The position numbers were made by a program, and so were the translations under genes. From assembly GCF_945957265.1 (NCBI RefSeq), contig NZ_CAMFKO010000032.1, forward strand, positions 1 through 48,556: a stretch of DNA of 48,556 bases. Reading direction: 5' to 3'. Each line of letters opens with the position of its first letter. The first letter of the stretch is position 1. Shown in pieces: positions 16,751-27,500 of this stretch. Below the pieces are notes generated by a model. It was not told where the DNA came from. It saw only the letters and a program-made list of their open reading frames with translations, and did not search any database. The DNA comes from an uncultured Dechloromonas sp. (GTDB lineage Bacteria > Pseudomonadota > Gammaproteobacteria > Burkholderiales > Rhodocyclaceae).

Positions 16751-17602
16751 ATGCACCACCCCATCCGCCGCACCCTCGCTGCGCTGAGCCTGGCTGCCGC
16801 CAGCGCCATCGCCTTTGCCGCCGACCACGCCACGCCGCGCGAGGCCCGCGCCCTGTTCGACCAGGCGGTCAAGTACCTGAAGGCCAACGGCCCCGAAAAG
16901 TCGTGGAAAGCCTTCAACAACCGTACCGGTCCGTTCGTCAGGAAAGACCTCTACGTTTACGTGATCGACAACAAGGGGACCTATGTCGCCAATGGCGCCG
17001 CGCCGATCGAACTGGTCGGCATGAACGTGCTGGATACGGTCGATGCCTCCGGCCTGCCGCTCTTCCGCGAGATGATCGCGGTCACCGAGAAACAGGCCGA
17101 AGCCCGCATCCGCTACGTCTGGCTCAACCGCAAGAGCAACCATGTCGAACCGAAGCATGCCTGGCTGCACCGCGACGGCGACTACGTCCTCGGGGTCGGC
17201 TACTACGCGCCGCGATCCACCGCCGACGATGCGCGCAAGCTGCTCGACGCCGCCAGCGCCCAGATCCGCCGCCAGGGCATGGGCAAGGCGCTGGCCGCCT
17301 TCAACGACCGCAACGGCGCCTTCGTGCGCGACGACCTGTACGTCTTCGCCGTCAACCTGGCAAGCGGCAAGTTCGAGGCCCACGGCATGAACCCGAAATG
17401 GACGGGCACCGACGCCAGCGACCTGCATGACGTGGAAGGCCGTCCGCTGGTGAAAGAAATGCTCGAAATCGCCCGCGGCAAGGGCGAAGGCAGCGTCGAC
17501 TACGTCTGGCGCAACCCGGTCACCAATGCCGTGGAAAACAAGCGCACCTTCGTCCGCCGCGAAAACGGCAGCCTGATCGGCGTTGGCTTCTACCGCGAGT
17601 AG
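16751..17602 (+). CDS. secreted tandem Cache-domain protein
   Basis: 283 residues: signal peptide (about 1-23, ending AIAFAA), then two similar halves of about 125 residues. Each half has an F(N/D)xRxGxFVRxDLYV-type segment (NNRTGPFVRKDLYVYV and NDRNGAFVRDDLYVFA), a G-x-D/N-DxxxLP/RPL...EM segment and an ending like GVGYY / GVGFY, the pattern of single-Cache (sCache_2) sensor domains. No transmembrane or signalling domain follows, so it is a free periplasmic ligand binder. It starts 79 bases after the regulator gene and may deliver a ligand signal to a kinase in this island. Ligand unknown; small carboxylates or alcohols are usual for the fold. Confidence 0.82.
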   Translation: MHHPIRRTLAALSLAAASAIAFAADHATPREARALFDQAVKYLKANGPEKSWKAFNNRTGPFVRKDLYVYVIDNKGTYVANGAAPIELVGMNVLDTVDASGLPLFREMIAVTEKQAEARIRYVWLNRKSNHVEPKHAWLHRDGDYVLGVGYYAPRSTADDARKLLDAASAQIRRQGMGKALAAFNDRNGAFVRDDLYVFAVNLASGKFEAHGMNPKWTGTDASDLHDVEGRPLVKEMLEIARGKGEGSVDYVWRNPVTNAVENKRTFVRRENGSLIGVGFYRE

Positions 17603-17636
17603 GCGCCAGCCGCCGGCCGGGTGCCGGCCAGCCTGG

Positions 17637-17667
17637 AATCGCCGGCACCTTGGGCCGGCGATTTTCT
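17637..17667 (+). terminator. likely terminator after the Cache gene
   Basis: AATCGCCGG and CCGGCGATT pair around an 9-base loop, followed by a short T-rich run. Lies about 35 bases beyond the Cache stop codon. Confidence 0.6.
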
Positions 17668-17689
17668 TCCCGCACGCTTCCAGTACAAT
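17662..17689 (+). promoter_or_regulatory. possible sigma-70 promoter of the LivK-like gene
   Basis: A good -10 (TACAAT, 17684-17689) is present; the -35 (TTTTCT, 17662-17667, 16-base spacer) is poor. About 75 bases upstream of the ATG. Confidence 0.3.
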
Positions 17690-17768
17690 CCCTGTTCTTG
17701 AGTCGGCGCACGCAGGCCGCGCCGCTCATGCGCCGCGAAGGTATCGGACAACACACCAAGGACAACAC

Positions 17769-18890
17769 ATGAAAACAATTGCTCTCGCCATCGCCAGTCT
17801 CGGCATCCTGGCGGCACCGGCCGCCGTGTACGCCCAGACGGTTGCCAAGATCGCCTTCGCCGGCCCGTTGACCGGCCCCATCGCCCACGTCGGCAAGGAC
17901 GAGGAATTCGGCACCCGCCTCGCGCTCGACGACGCCAACGCCAAGGGCGTCACCATCGGCGGCCAGAAGGTCCGTTTCGAACTGATGGCCGAGGACGACC
18001 AGGGCGATCCGCGGCAGGCCACCATCGTTGCCCAGCGCATCGTCGACGCCGGCGCCAAGGGCGTCGTCGGCCACGTCACCTCGGGCACCTCGATTCCCGC
18101 GGCGGCCGTCTATGAACAGGGCGGCATCCCGGCGATCACGCCGTCGGCCACCAGCCCGAAGCTCACCCAGCAGGGCCTGAAGATCGCCTACCGCGTCATC
18201 GCCAACGACTTCCAGCAGGGCGAGGTGATGGCCAAGTACGCCGCCACCGTCCTCAACGCCAAGAAGATCGCCATCATCGACGACCGCACCGCCTACGGCC
18301 AGGGCCTCGGCGACGCGCTGGCCGAGAACCTCAAGAAGCACGGCGTCCAGGTCGTTGCCCGCGAATACACCAACGACAAGGCGGTCGACTTCACCGCCCT
18401 GCTCACCCGTATCAAGAGCAAGCAGCCCGACGCCATCTTCTACGGCGGCATGGATGCCCAGGGCGCGCCGATGCTCAAGCAGGTCAAGCAGCTCGGCATC
18501 AACGCCAAGTTCCTCGCCGGCGACGGCGTGTGCACCAGCGAAATGCTCAAGCTCGCCGCCCAGGCCATGTCGGGCGATGTCTATTGCACCCAGGCCGGCC
18601 TGCCGGTCGACAAGATGCCGGGCGGCGCCGAGTTCAAGAACCGCTTCAAGCAGCGTTTCAACACCGACATCCAGCTCTACGCCCCGTACGCCTACGACGC
18701 CGCCAACGCGCTGATCGAAGCCATGAAGCTGGCCAACTCGGTCGAGCCGGCCAAGTACCTGCCGCTGCTGCCGAAGGTGAATTTCAAGGGCGTCACCGGC
18801 ACCATCGCCTTCGACGCCAAGGGCGACAACCGCTTCGGCGGCATCTCGCTCTACCAGTTCAAGGACGGCAAGTGGGCGACGATCAACTGA
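17769..18890 (+). CDS. branched-chain amino acid-type ABC substrate-binding protein (LivK-like)
   Basis: 373 residues with a signal peptide (about 1-22, ending VYAQ). The periplasmic binding protein type I fold is evident from AFAGPLTGPIAHVGKDE, GVVGHVTSGTSIPAAAVYEQ, AIIDDRTAYGQGL and the terminal KGVTGTIAFDAKGD segment of LivJ/LivK proteins. It binds leucine-type amino acids or other small amides and carboxylates for import. No livHMGF genes are beside it: the next gene is on the other strand and a terminator follows, so it is an orphan that must use a transporter elsewhere or act as a sensor partner. Confidence 0.9.
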   Translation: MKTIALAIASLGILAAPAAVYAQTVAKIAFAGPLTGPIAHVGKDEEFGTRLALDDANAKGVTIGGQKVRFELMAEDDQGDPRQATIVAQRIVDAGAKGVVGHVTSGTSIPAAAVYEQGGIPAITPSATSPKLTQQGLKIAYRVIANDFQQGEVMAKYAATVLNAKKIAIIDDRTAYGQGLGDALAENLKKHGVQVVAREYTNDKAVDFTALLTRIKSKQPDAIFYGGMDAQGAPMLKQVKQLGINAKFLAGDGVCTSEMLKLAAQAMSGDVYCTQAGLPVDKMPGGAEFKNRFKQRFNTDIQLYAPYAYDAANALIEAMKLANSVEPAKYLPLLPKVNFKGVTGTIAFDAKGDNRFGGISLYQFKDGKWATIN

Positions 18891-18910
18891 TCCCCGCCCC
18901 CTGACCACGC

Positions 18911-18943
18911 AAAGGCCCTCCCGCGCAAGCCGGAGGGCTTTTT
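18911..18943 (+). terminator. rho-independent terminator after the LivK-like gene
   Basis: GGCCCTCC and GGAGGGCT pair around a short loop and are followed by TTTTT. It separates this gene from the convergent hybrid kinase. Confidence 0.8.
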
Positions 18944-18971
18944 CGTTCCTGGCGGTCAAGCGGCCGCCCGG

Positions 18972-21482
18972 TCAGCGGCCCCCGCCGCCCTTCGGCGATA
19001 TCGCGCCCCGCGCCAGCCATTTCAGCAAGACCCGGAAGAGGTGCTCCGGATCGACCGGCTTGCTGATGAAGTCGTTCATGCCGGCCTCCAGGCAGCGCGC
19101 CTTGTCCTCGGCGAAAGCGTTGGCCGTCATGGCCAGGATGGGCGGCGCCTCGCCGGGCAGCGCAGCGCGGATGCGCCGCGTGGCCTCCAGGCCGTCCAGG
19201 CGGGGCATCTGCATGTCCATCAGGATCAGGTCGTAAGGCCGGCCGGTGGCGAGCGCAACGGCCTCCTCGCCATCGACGGCCATGTCGACAGCGAAGCCGA
19301 TTTCGCTGAGGATTTCCAGCGAAATCTCCCGGTTGATGGGTTCGTCGTCGACCAGCAGTATCCTGGCCCCGGCATGGGCGCCGGCCAGCGCTTCGCGCAC
19401 TTGCGACAGGCTGCCGCAAGGAGCACCGGCAGTATCCCCGAAAGCCTTGCGCAGCGACACGACAAACCAGAAAACGCTGCCTTCGCCGGGGGTGCTCTCG
19501 ACGCCGACCCGGCCGCCCATCAATGCGGCGAGTTTTCTGGAGATCGCCAGCCCGAGCCCCGTGCCGCCATATTTGCGGGTGGTCGAATTGTCGGCCTGTT
19601 CGAAGGAGGCGAACAACCTGTCCTGCGCTTCGGGCGCGATCCCGATGCCGCTGTCCTGCACCTCGAAACGAACGCTCACCGTCTGCGCATCCTCGTCCAG
19701 GATGCGGGCGCGGATGCTGATGCCGCCGTGCTCGGTGAACTTGATGGCGTTGGAAACGAAGTTCATCACGATCTGCTTGAGCCGGGTCGGGTCGCCCATT
19801 ACCCGCACGCGGCCGAACGTCACGTCCGAGCTCAGTTCCAGGTTCTTGGCCTTCGCCTGCACGGCAAAAATGCTCACGATGTTGCCCAGCAGCGCCTCCA
19901 GGTCGAATTCCACGACCTCCAGGCCGAGTTTCCCGGCCTCGATTTTCGACAGGTCGAGAATGGCGCTGATGATCTCGAGCAGGTGCTGGCTGGCGATCTC
20001 GATGCTGGTCAGCTTGTTCCGTGCGCTCACCGGCAGGGATTCCCGGCGCAGCAGGTGCACCATGCCGGTAATGGCATTCAGCGGGGTGCGTATTTCATGG
20101 CTCATGTTGGCCAGGAAATCGCTCTTGGTGGCATTCGCCTCTTCGGCGATCCGGCGGGCGGCGGCGAGCTGCTCGTTGGCGGCCGCCAGATCGCGCGTCC
20201 GCTGCGCCACCTTGGCGTCGAGATCCTCGCCCCAGCGGCGCAGGTCGGAAGTCTGCCGGCCGACGGTGTCGAGCAGTTGATCGAACAGGGCGCCGAGGCG
20301 CACCAGCTCGTTGTTGCCCGGCATGGCGCCGACCCGCACCGACCGCGCCCCTTTGTGGACGGCGCGCATGGCCGATTCGAGACGCCCGAGGGGCGCGATG
20401 ATGCCGCGCGCCAGGCGCCAGCTGAGCAGCGTGGCAAGCAGGGAAATCACGGCCAGCAGCAGGACCAGCACGCCCAGCGCCTTCCAGCGCAAAGCCACGA
20501 ACGGCGCCTCCGGGATGCCGACGTAGAGCATGCCGATGCGCCTGCCCGAATAGTCCAGGATGGGGTCGTAGGCGGTCACGGCCCAGTGATTGACGACAAA
20601 GGCCCGGCTCAACCAGGGCTCGCCCCGGTCGAGCACCTGTTCCTTGACGGCCTGCGACACCCGCGTGCCCACGGCCCGCTCGTCATCCTGACGCCTGACG
20701 GTGGTGGCGATACGCACGTCGTCGAGGAACAGGGTCACGGTCTCCGAGACATCCATGCTGCGCAGCTGCCCGGCGGAGCCGATCTGCGCCAGATAATCGA
20801 CGAAGCCGTAGTTCCGGTTGAGCAAAAAGCCGCCCACCACCACGAAGCGATGCCCGTCCGAGGCCTCCTGCATCGGCGCGGCGCCGACCACGAGCAGGCC
20901 CCGCGATTCCGTAGTCGCAGCGCTCGGCGTCGCCAGCGGGGTATCGAGCAGCTCCAGCCGCGCCCGCGTCGGCAGCGTCGCGGACAGCCGGCTCAGGACC
21001 TCCGCGGAAACCACTTCGAGCCCGGAAAAGCGGTTGCCTCCGGACAGCGTGTCGCGCACGAGCGGGATCTCGACATAGGGCTCGCCCGCCCGAAAGCCTT
21101 CGCTGGCGCCGACGACCTTGCCGTCGCCATCGAGCACCGCGAGAAAGTCGAAGCCGATGTTTTCCTGGCGCGACGCCAGCACCTCGTTCAGCGAGATGTC
21201 CTTGTTCCGGCCTTCGGCCAGGCCCAGTATCCGCGACGAATTCGCCAGGGAAGTCAGCGCCGCCAGCGCTTCGGTCTGGATGTGGTGCAGATGGTCATGG
21301 GTCACCGCCAGATCCGCCTGAACCTGGTTTTGCAGCAGGCGCTCGCCGGAATAGTTGCCGACCAGGATCAGGAAGACAGCCAGCACCGGCAGCGCCGCCA
21401 TGGGCAGCAGCGCCAGCATCCACAGGCGGAGCTTCAGCCCTCCGTCGCGGATGACGCGCATCCCGGCACGCCAGAAGCTCAT
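18972..21482 (-). CDS. hybrid sensor histidine kinase with periplasmic sensor
   Basis: 836 residues from ATG 21482, chosen because AAGGA stands 7-8 bases before it and the first membrane segment follows at about 21-42. Then a periplasmic sensor about 43-330 (double-Cache-like, with LDGDGKVVG and VTAYDPILDYSGRRIGMLYVG segments), a second membrane segment about 334-355, HAMP to about 410, a coiled linker, HisKA with His462 (NMSHEIRTPLN), HATPase (QDSGIGI, GGTGLGLAISRKL) and a C-terminal receiver with phospho-acceptor in LILMDMQMP. No output domain, so phosphate must pass on to another protein. The same architecture occurs near PQQ ethanol genes (ErcS-like multi-component cascades). Convergent with the LivK-like gene. 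Confidence 0.88.
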   Translation of the reverse strand: MSFWRAGMRVIRDGGLKLRLWMLALLPMAALPVLAVFLILVGNYSGERLLQNQVQADLAVTHDHLHHIQTEALAALTSLANSSRILGLAEGRNKDISLNEVLASRQENIGFDFLAVLDGDGKVVGASEGFRAGEPYVEIPLVRDTLSGGNRFSGLEVVSAEVLSRLSATLPTRARLELLDTPLATPSAATTESRGLLVVGAAPMQEASDGHRFVVVGGFLLNRNYGFVDYLAQIGSAGQLRSMDVSETVTLFLDDVRIATTVRRQDDERAVGTRVSQAVKEQVLDRGEPWLSRAFVVNHWAVTAYDPILDYSGRRIGMLYVGIPEAPFVALRWKALGVLVLLLAVISLLATLLSWRLARGIIAPLGRLESAMRAVHKGARSVRVGAMPGNNELVRLGALFDQLLDTVGRQTSDLRRWGEDLDAKVAQRTRDLAAANEQLAAARRIAEEANATKSDFLANMSHEIRTPLNAITGMVHLLRRESLPVSARNKLTSIEIASQHLLEIISAILDLSKIEAGKLGLEVVEFDLEALLGNIVSIFAVQAKAKNLELSSDVTFGRVRVMGDPTRLKQIVMNFVSNAIKFTEHGGISIRARILDEDAQTVSVRFEVQDSGIGIAPEAQDRLFASFEQADNSTTRKYGGTGLGLAISRKLAALMGGRVGVESTPGEGSVFWFVVSLRKAFGDTAGAPCGSLSQVREALAGAHAGARILLVDDEPINREISLEILSEIGFAVDMAVDGEEAVALATGRPYDLILMDMQMPRLDGLEATRRIRAALPGEAPPILAMTANAFAEDKARCLEAGMNDFISKPVDPEHLFRVLLKWLARGAISPKGGGGR

Positions 21483-21601
21483 GGACCAGTCCTTTTCATG
21501 CTCGTTATCGCCCACTGTCCGACCATGCGACATGCTCTCACCGGGCAACAACGGGCGCAACCAAAAGCACCAAAAAATCCAAAACCATAAGCCCCGGGGC
21601 T

Positions 21602-21639
21602 GCTGCTCCATTTCGCAACAGCTGCTCCATCAAGCAACA
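21602..21639 (+). repeat. tandem 19-base repeats, candidate sigma-54 enhancer sites
   Basis: GCTGCTCCATTTCGCAACA is followed at once by GCTGCTCCATCAAGCAACA (16 of 19 identical). Each contains a dyad TGCTCC-N5-GCAACA. They lie about 100-135 bases upstream of the -24 element, the usual place for activator binding. Confidence 0.65.
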
Positions 21640-21736
21640 GGCGACGAACAACACCCGCCCGGAACGCCCCCGCAAGCGAAGCACCAAGCCCATGAAAAAT
21701 AGATGTTTTTTCCGGCCAACGGCCGGCGCAATCGGG

Positions 21737-21752
21737 TTGGCATGCCCCATGC
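21737..21752 (+). promoter_or_regulatory. sigma-54 promoter of the aldehyde dehydrogenase
   Basis: TTGGCATGCCCCATGC keeps the essential GG and GC with a 10-base gap; -24 is TGGCAT and -12 is ATGC, one mismatch each against the consensus. Predicted start near 21764, about 93 bases before the ATG. Confidence 0.55.
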
Positions 21753-21856
21753 GCCTTATCTGGCACAAGTCACCGCAGATCGACAGTCCCGCAAGACAAA
21801 TCTGCCGGCTTTGAGTCAACCGTCCGCAACTCCCATCCAGAAAACAGGAGACAAAC

Positions 21857-23377
<1,521 letters not shown>

Positions 23378-23492
23378 GCAAGCAATTCGGCGCCGCCCGG
23401 CTGCCACGCCCTTGACCCGGGGCATGGCAGCGCCTGGGCGGAGCCTCAGAGGCATCTCCTCCACTGGCCCCTTGTTTTGCGGGCAATTTTAC

Positions 23493-23516
23493 GGGGCGGG
23501 CAACCGCCCCCCTTTT
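23493..23516 (+). terminator. hairpin with T-run between aldehyde dehydrogenase and DUF779 genes
   Basis: GGGGCGG-GCAA-CCGCCCC followed by CCTTTTT, in a 164-base gap. It could end or thin out transcription into the DUF779 gene, allowing higher expression of the dehydrogenase. Confidence 0.6.
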
Positions 23517-23541
23517 TCGGATTCGTTTTTGGGAGAAGAAC

Positions 23542-23913
23542 ATGGTTGACCGCGTCATCGCCACCCCGGCCACGCTGGAACTGATCGACCTCCTGAAACA
23601 GCAATACGGGCCGGAACTGATGTTCCACCAGTCCGGCGGCTGTTGCGACAACAGCGCCGCCAACTGCTACCTGCCCACCGACCTGACCATCGGCCCCTAC
23701 GACGTCCATCTCGGCGACATCGGCGGCGTGCCCTTCTACATCAGTGCCTCGCAGTACGAATACTGGAAGCACACGCAACTGATCATCGACGTGATCGAGG
23801 GTTCGGGCGGCACCTTCTCGCTCGAAGGCAATACCGGCAAGGCCTTCCACACCCGGTCGCGGCTGTTCACCGACCCCGAATGGGCCGAGCTGCAGGCCGC
23901 CGGTCTCGTTTAA
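23542..23913 (+). CDS. DUF779 protein, aldehyde dehydrogenase partner
   Basis: 123 residues, cytoplasmic. It belongs to the DUF779 family, which is very often found beside AcoD/ExaC-type aldehyde dehydrogenases. The conserved cysteine cluster HQSGGCCDNSAANC (residues about 31-44) could bind a metal or be redox active. No activity is established for the family; an accessory role for the dehydrogenase is inferred from constant linkage. ATG 23542 has GGGAGAAG just upstream. The next gene starts 15 bases after its stop. Confidence 0.88.
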   Translation: MVDRVIATPATLELIDLLKQQYGPELMFHQSGGCCDNSAANCYLPTDLTIGPYDVHLGDIGGVPFYISASQYEYWKHTQLIIDVIEGSGGTFSLEGNTGKAFHTRSRLFTDPEWAELQAAGLV

Positions 23914-23928
23914 TTCAAGGAAACATTC

Positions 23929-24261
23929 ATGAACCATCAACTGCAAAACGCGCTGCTGCTCGGCCTTGCCGCAGCCACCGTCCTGATCGCCACGCCCTCC
24001 GCGCAGGCCTCGGAAGCCATCGTCAAGAAAGCCCGCTGCGTGGCCTGCCACGCCATCGACCAGAAGCGCGTCGGACCGGCCTACAAGGAAGTCGCCGCCA
24101 AGTACAAGGGCGACGCCAAGGCGCCGGCCATGCTTTTTGCCAAGGTCCGCGAAGGCGGCAAGGGCAACTGGGGCGAAGTGCCGATGATCCCGCACCCGGC
24201 CGACAAGATCGGCGACGACGACCTGAAGGCCGCCGTCCAGTGGATTCTCGCGCTGGACTGA
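23929..24261 (+). CDS. small periplasmic cytochrome c (c551-like)
   Basis: 110 residues: signal peptide (about 1-27, ending AQAS), then a class I cytochrome c with haem site CVACH, the VGPAYKEVAAKYKG segment typical of c551/c552 proteins, and a Met axial ligand likely in VPMIPHP. Ends with the usual helix (DDDLKAAVQWILALD). It carries single electrons in the periplasm. Being cotranscribed with ExaC and DUF779 suggests a service to alcohol respiration, passing electrons from the PQQ enzymes or PedF to a terminal oxidase. A terminator lies about 100 bases past the stop. Confidence 0.9.
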   Translation: MNHQLQNALLLGLAAATVLIATPSAQASEAIVKKARCVACHAIDQKRVGPAYKEVAAKYKGDAKAPAMLFAKVREGGKGNWGEVPMIPHPADKIGDDDLKAAVQWILALD

Positions 24262-24363
24262 GCGCAGACCGGAGAGACCACCGCACCGACGAAAACCGGT
24301 GCCCAGGGAGAACAGCACGCTCCCGATGCAGAATGGCCGCAGGCCATCGGATGTGAAACCATG

Positions 24364-24390
24364 AAAACCGGGCCAGGCGCCCGGTTTTTT
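24364..24390 (+). terminator. rho-independent terminator after the cytochrome c gene
   Basis: AACCGGGC and GCCCGGTT pair around a short CAG loop, followed by a run of T. Confidence 0.85.
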
Positions 24391-24441
24391 CGTTTTGCCC
24401 CGCCGCCGCCACGCGCACAATTGATGCAGTGCCCGTATGGC

Positions 24442-24479
24442 TTTAGTATTAATCAATGACATACTGACAAAATACTAAA
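24442..24479. repeat. inverted repeat in AT-rich leader of the hybrid kinase
   Basis: TTTAGTAT (24442-24449) is repeated inverted as ATACTAAA (24472-24479) in a markedly AT-rich patch, 63 bases before the kinase start codon. Spacing of 22 bases fits two operator half-sites better than a terminator. The promoter of the kinase is probably here. Confidence 0.4.
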
Positions 24480-24542
24480 AAATGAGCATCGTCTAATAAT
24501 CGGGCGAAGTGCTGGATATTCGCCCCCATAAGGAACGACACG

Positions 24543-27500
24543 GTGAAGCGCGCCACCTACCGGAAAGACTACCCCGCGCCGGGATTCGACTCACGTTTCC
24601 GCCGTTCGCTGTGGATCGGCATCGTGCTGATCAACGCGACGCTGCTGCTGTTCGGCATCTGGGTGCTGCGCGACCGGACGCTGGCGGCCGAAGACCAGGC
24701 CAACCGCCAGGCCGAGAACTACGCGCGCATCCTCGATGGCAGCATTACCGGCACCTTCCAGAAAATCGACCTGGCGCTGGCGACGGTCGTGGACGAGGTG
24801 GAACGCGAAGCGCGGGAAGGCGTGATCGGCAGCGAACGCCTGCATGATTTCCTCGGCGCGCAGGGCAAGCATCTGCCGGAAACGCTCGGCCTGCGGGTCA
24901 GCGACGCCGCCGGCCGGATTCGGTACGCCGCCGCCGGCCCCTCTTCCCCGACCCCGCGGGCGCCCGTGGACATCAGCGACCGCCCGCACTTCCTGAACCT
25001 CAGGGATGCCGGCCCCGGGGCCGGGCTGTTCGTCTCGGACCCGGTGCTCAGCAAGATCAGCAACCAGCTGATCATCGCCCTGGCGCGCCGCCACAACAAG
25101 CCGGACGGCTCCTTCGGCGGCATCGTCTACGCGGCCGTGCCGGTCAGCTATTTCGTCGACCGCCTGTCGCAACTCGACCTCGGGGAGCGCGGCAACTCCG
25201 GCCTGTGGACCCGCAGCACGCTGATCGCCCGTTACGCCAAGGCCGACCCCGACGGCGCCCGCTCCGGGGCGACCACCCCGTCGCAGCGCCTGGGCGAACT
25301 GCTCGCCTCCGGGATCGGCGAGGCGAAGTACCGGGCGGTTTCCGGCATCGACGGCATCGACCGCAACTACCAGTTCCGCCGGCTGGACGGCTACCCGATC
25401 TACCTGGTGATCGGCCTGGCGCGGGACGACTACATGGAAGAGATGCACCGCGAGCTGCTGACGCCGATGTCCATCGTGCTGGCGCTGATGATCGGCACGC
25501 TGCTGCTTGCCTGGCAGCTGAACCGGAGCTGGCAGCGGCAGGCGCGCACGCAAATGCGGCTATCGCAACTCAACGGCGCCCTGCGCCAACAGCACCAGGA
25601 AACCGAAGCCGCCAAGCAGCGCAGCGAACTGATCCTCGGCGCGGCCGGCGACGGCATCTGCGGCATCGACCTGGAGGGCCGGATCACCTTCATCAACCCG
25701 GCCGCCCGCAGCATGTTCGGCTGGGATGCCGACGAAGGGGTCGGCCTCTCCCTGCACGACGCGACCCATCACCACCATCCCGACGGCAGCCCCTACCCGC
25801 TCGACGACTGCCCGCTACGCGCCACGCTGAGCGACGGAACGGCGCGGACCATCGACGAGGATGTCTACTGGCGCAAGGACGGCAGCAGCTTTCCGGTCGA
25901 GTACACGGTCTCCGCATTGCGCGTCAAAGGCAGGGCCATCGGCGCGGTCAACGTGTTCCGCGACATTTCGGAACGCCTGCGCACGGAAAGGGAACTCGAG
26001 GAGCACCGCAACAATCTCGCCGCGCTGGTCAGCGCCCGCACCTCGGCCCTGCTCGACACCGAAGCCAAGGCCAGCATGATCCTCAACTCCAGCGCCGACG
26101 GGCTTTACGGCATCGACCGCGAGGGCGTCATCCGCTTCGCCAACCCGGCGGCCTGCGCCATTCTCGGCTACGCCGACCCGGCGCAGATGATCGGCCGCTC
26201 CGCCCATGCCTTGCTGCACCACAGCCATCACGACGGCAGCCACTATTCGCCCGACGACTGCCCGAGCTATCGCTCGCTGCGCACCGGCGCCGAGGTTCGC
26301 GTCACCGATGAAGTGTATTGGCGGGCCGACGGCAAACCCATACCGGTGATCTACGCCACCCACCCGATGACCAAGGATGGCGAAATCGTCGGCGCCGTCA
26401 CCAGTTTCATCGACGCCAGCCAGCAGCAGGCGGCGAACGAGGCGCGGGAACGCGCGCTCCGGGCGGCCGAGCAGCTGGCCCGCACGCGCAGCGAATTCAT
26501 CGCCAACATGAGCCATGAAATCCGCACCCCGCTCAACGGCGTCATGGGCTTCGCCGCCATCGGCATGCGCCACGCCGACAACTCCGCCAAAGCCAGGGAT
26601 GCGTTCGCCAAGATCGACGCCTCCGGCAAACGCCTGCTCGGGGTGATCAACGACATCCTCGACTTTTCCAAGATCGAAGCCGGCAAGATGCAGGTCAGTT
26701 CGACCCCCTTCGATATCCATACCCTCGTTCGCCATACCGTCGAACTGCTCGAGGAGCGCATGCACGCCAAGGGGCTGTCGCTGCAGCTCGACCTGGCCGC
26801 CGACCTGCCCGAGGCCTGCATGGGCGACGGGATGCGCATCCGCCAGGTGCTCCTCAACGTGCTCTCGAACGCGGTCAAATTCACTGAATCCGGCAGCGTC
26901 ACGCTGGGCATCGCCCGGGAAAACGGACAGCTGGTGTTCACCACCGTCGATACCGGGATCGGCATGAGCAAGGAACAGATCGCCGACCTGTTCACCCCGT
27001 TCTACCAGGCCGACTCGTCGTCCAGCCGGAAATACGGCGGCACCGGGCTGGGCCTGGTCATCAGCCAGCGCCTGCTCGACCTGATGGGGGGCGACATAAC
27101 GGTCGACAGCGCCCTCGGACAAGGTACCCGCGTCGTCTTCCGCGTGCCGCTGACCCTGCCCGACAGCCCGCCCACCGACAGCCCCATGCAGACGGAAAGC
27201 GCCACGACGATCGACGCGCGGGCGCTGGCCGGGCTGTCCATCCTGGCCGTGGACGACGAATCGATCAACCGCATGGTGCTCGAGGAAATCCTCTCGGCCG
27301 CCGGCGCCCGGGTCACCCTGGCCGAAGGCGGCCAGGAAGCGGTCGACCGTGTCAGGCAGGGCGAAGGCTTCGACCTGATCCTGATGGACCTGCAGATGCC
27401 GGGACTGGGCGGCTATGAAGCGACCGAAATCATCCACCGGATCGCCCCCGGCATCCCGGTCGTCGCCCAGACCGCGCACGCCTTCGCCGCGGAGCGCGAA

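Larger units (their letters stand above)
21483..21856. promoter_or_regulatory. divergent control region, hybrid kinase and aldehyde dehydrogenase
   Basis: 374 bases without a gene. It holds tandem enhancer-like repeats at 21602-21639 and a sigma-54 promoter at 21737-21752, both pointing at the aldehyde dehydrogenase. No clear promoter for the leftward kinase was found. Confidence 0.55.

Noticed and set aside
21760..21775. TGGCACAAGTCACCGC as a second sigma-54 promoter of exaC
   Set aside because: The -24 half is perfect, but the GG-GC gap is 11 bases and the -12 half is poor; the element at 21737 fits better.
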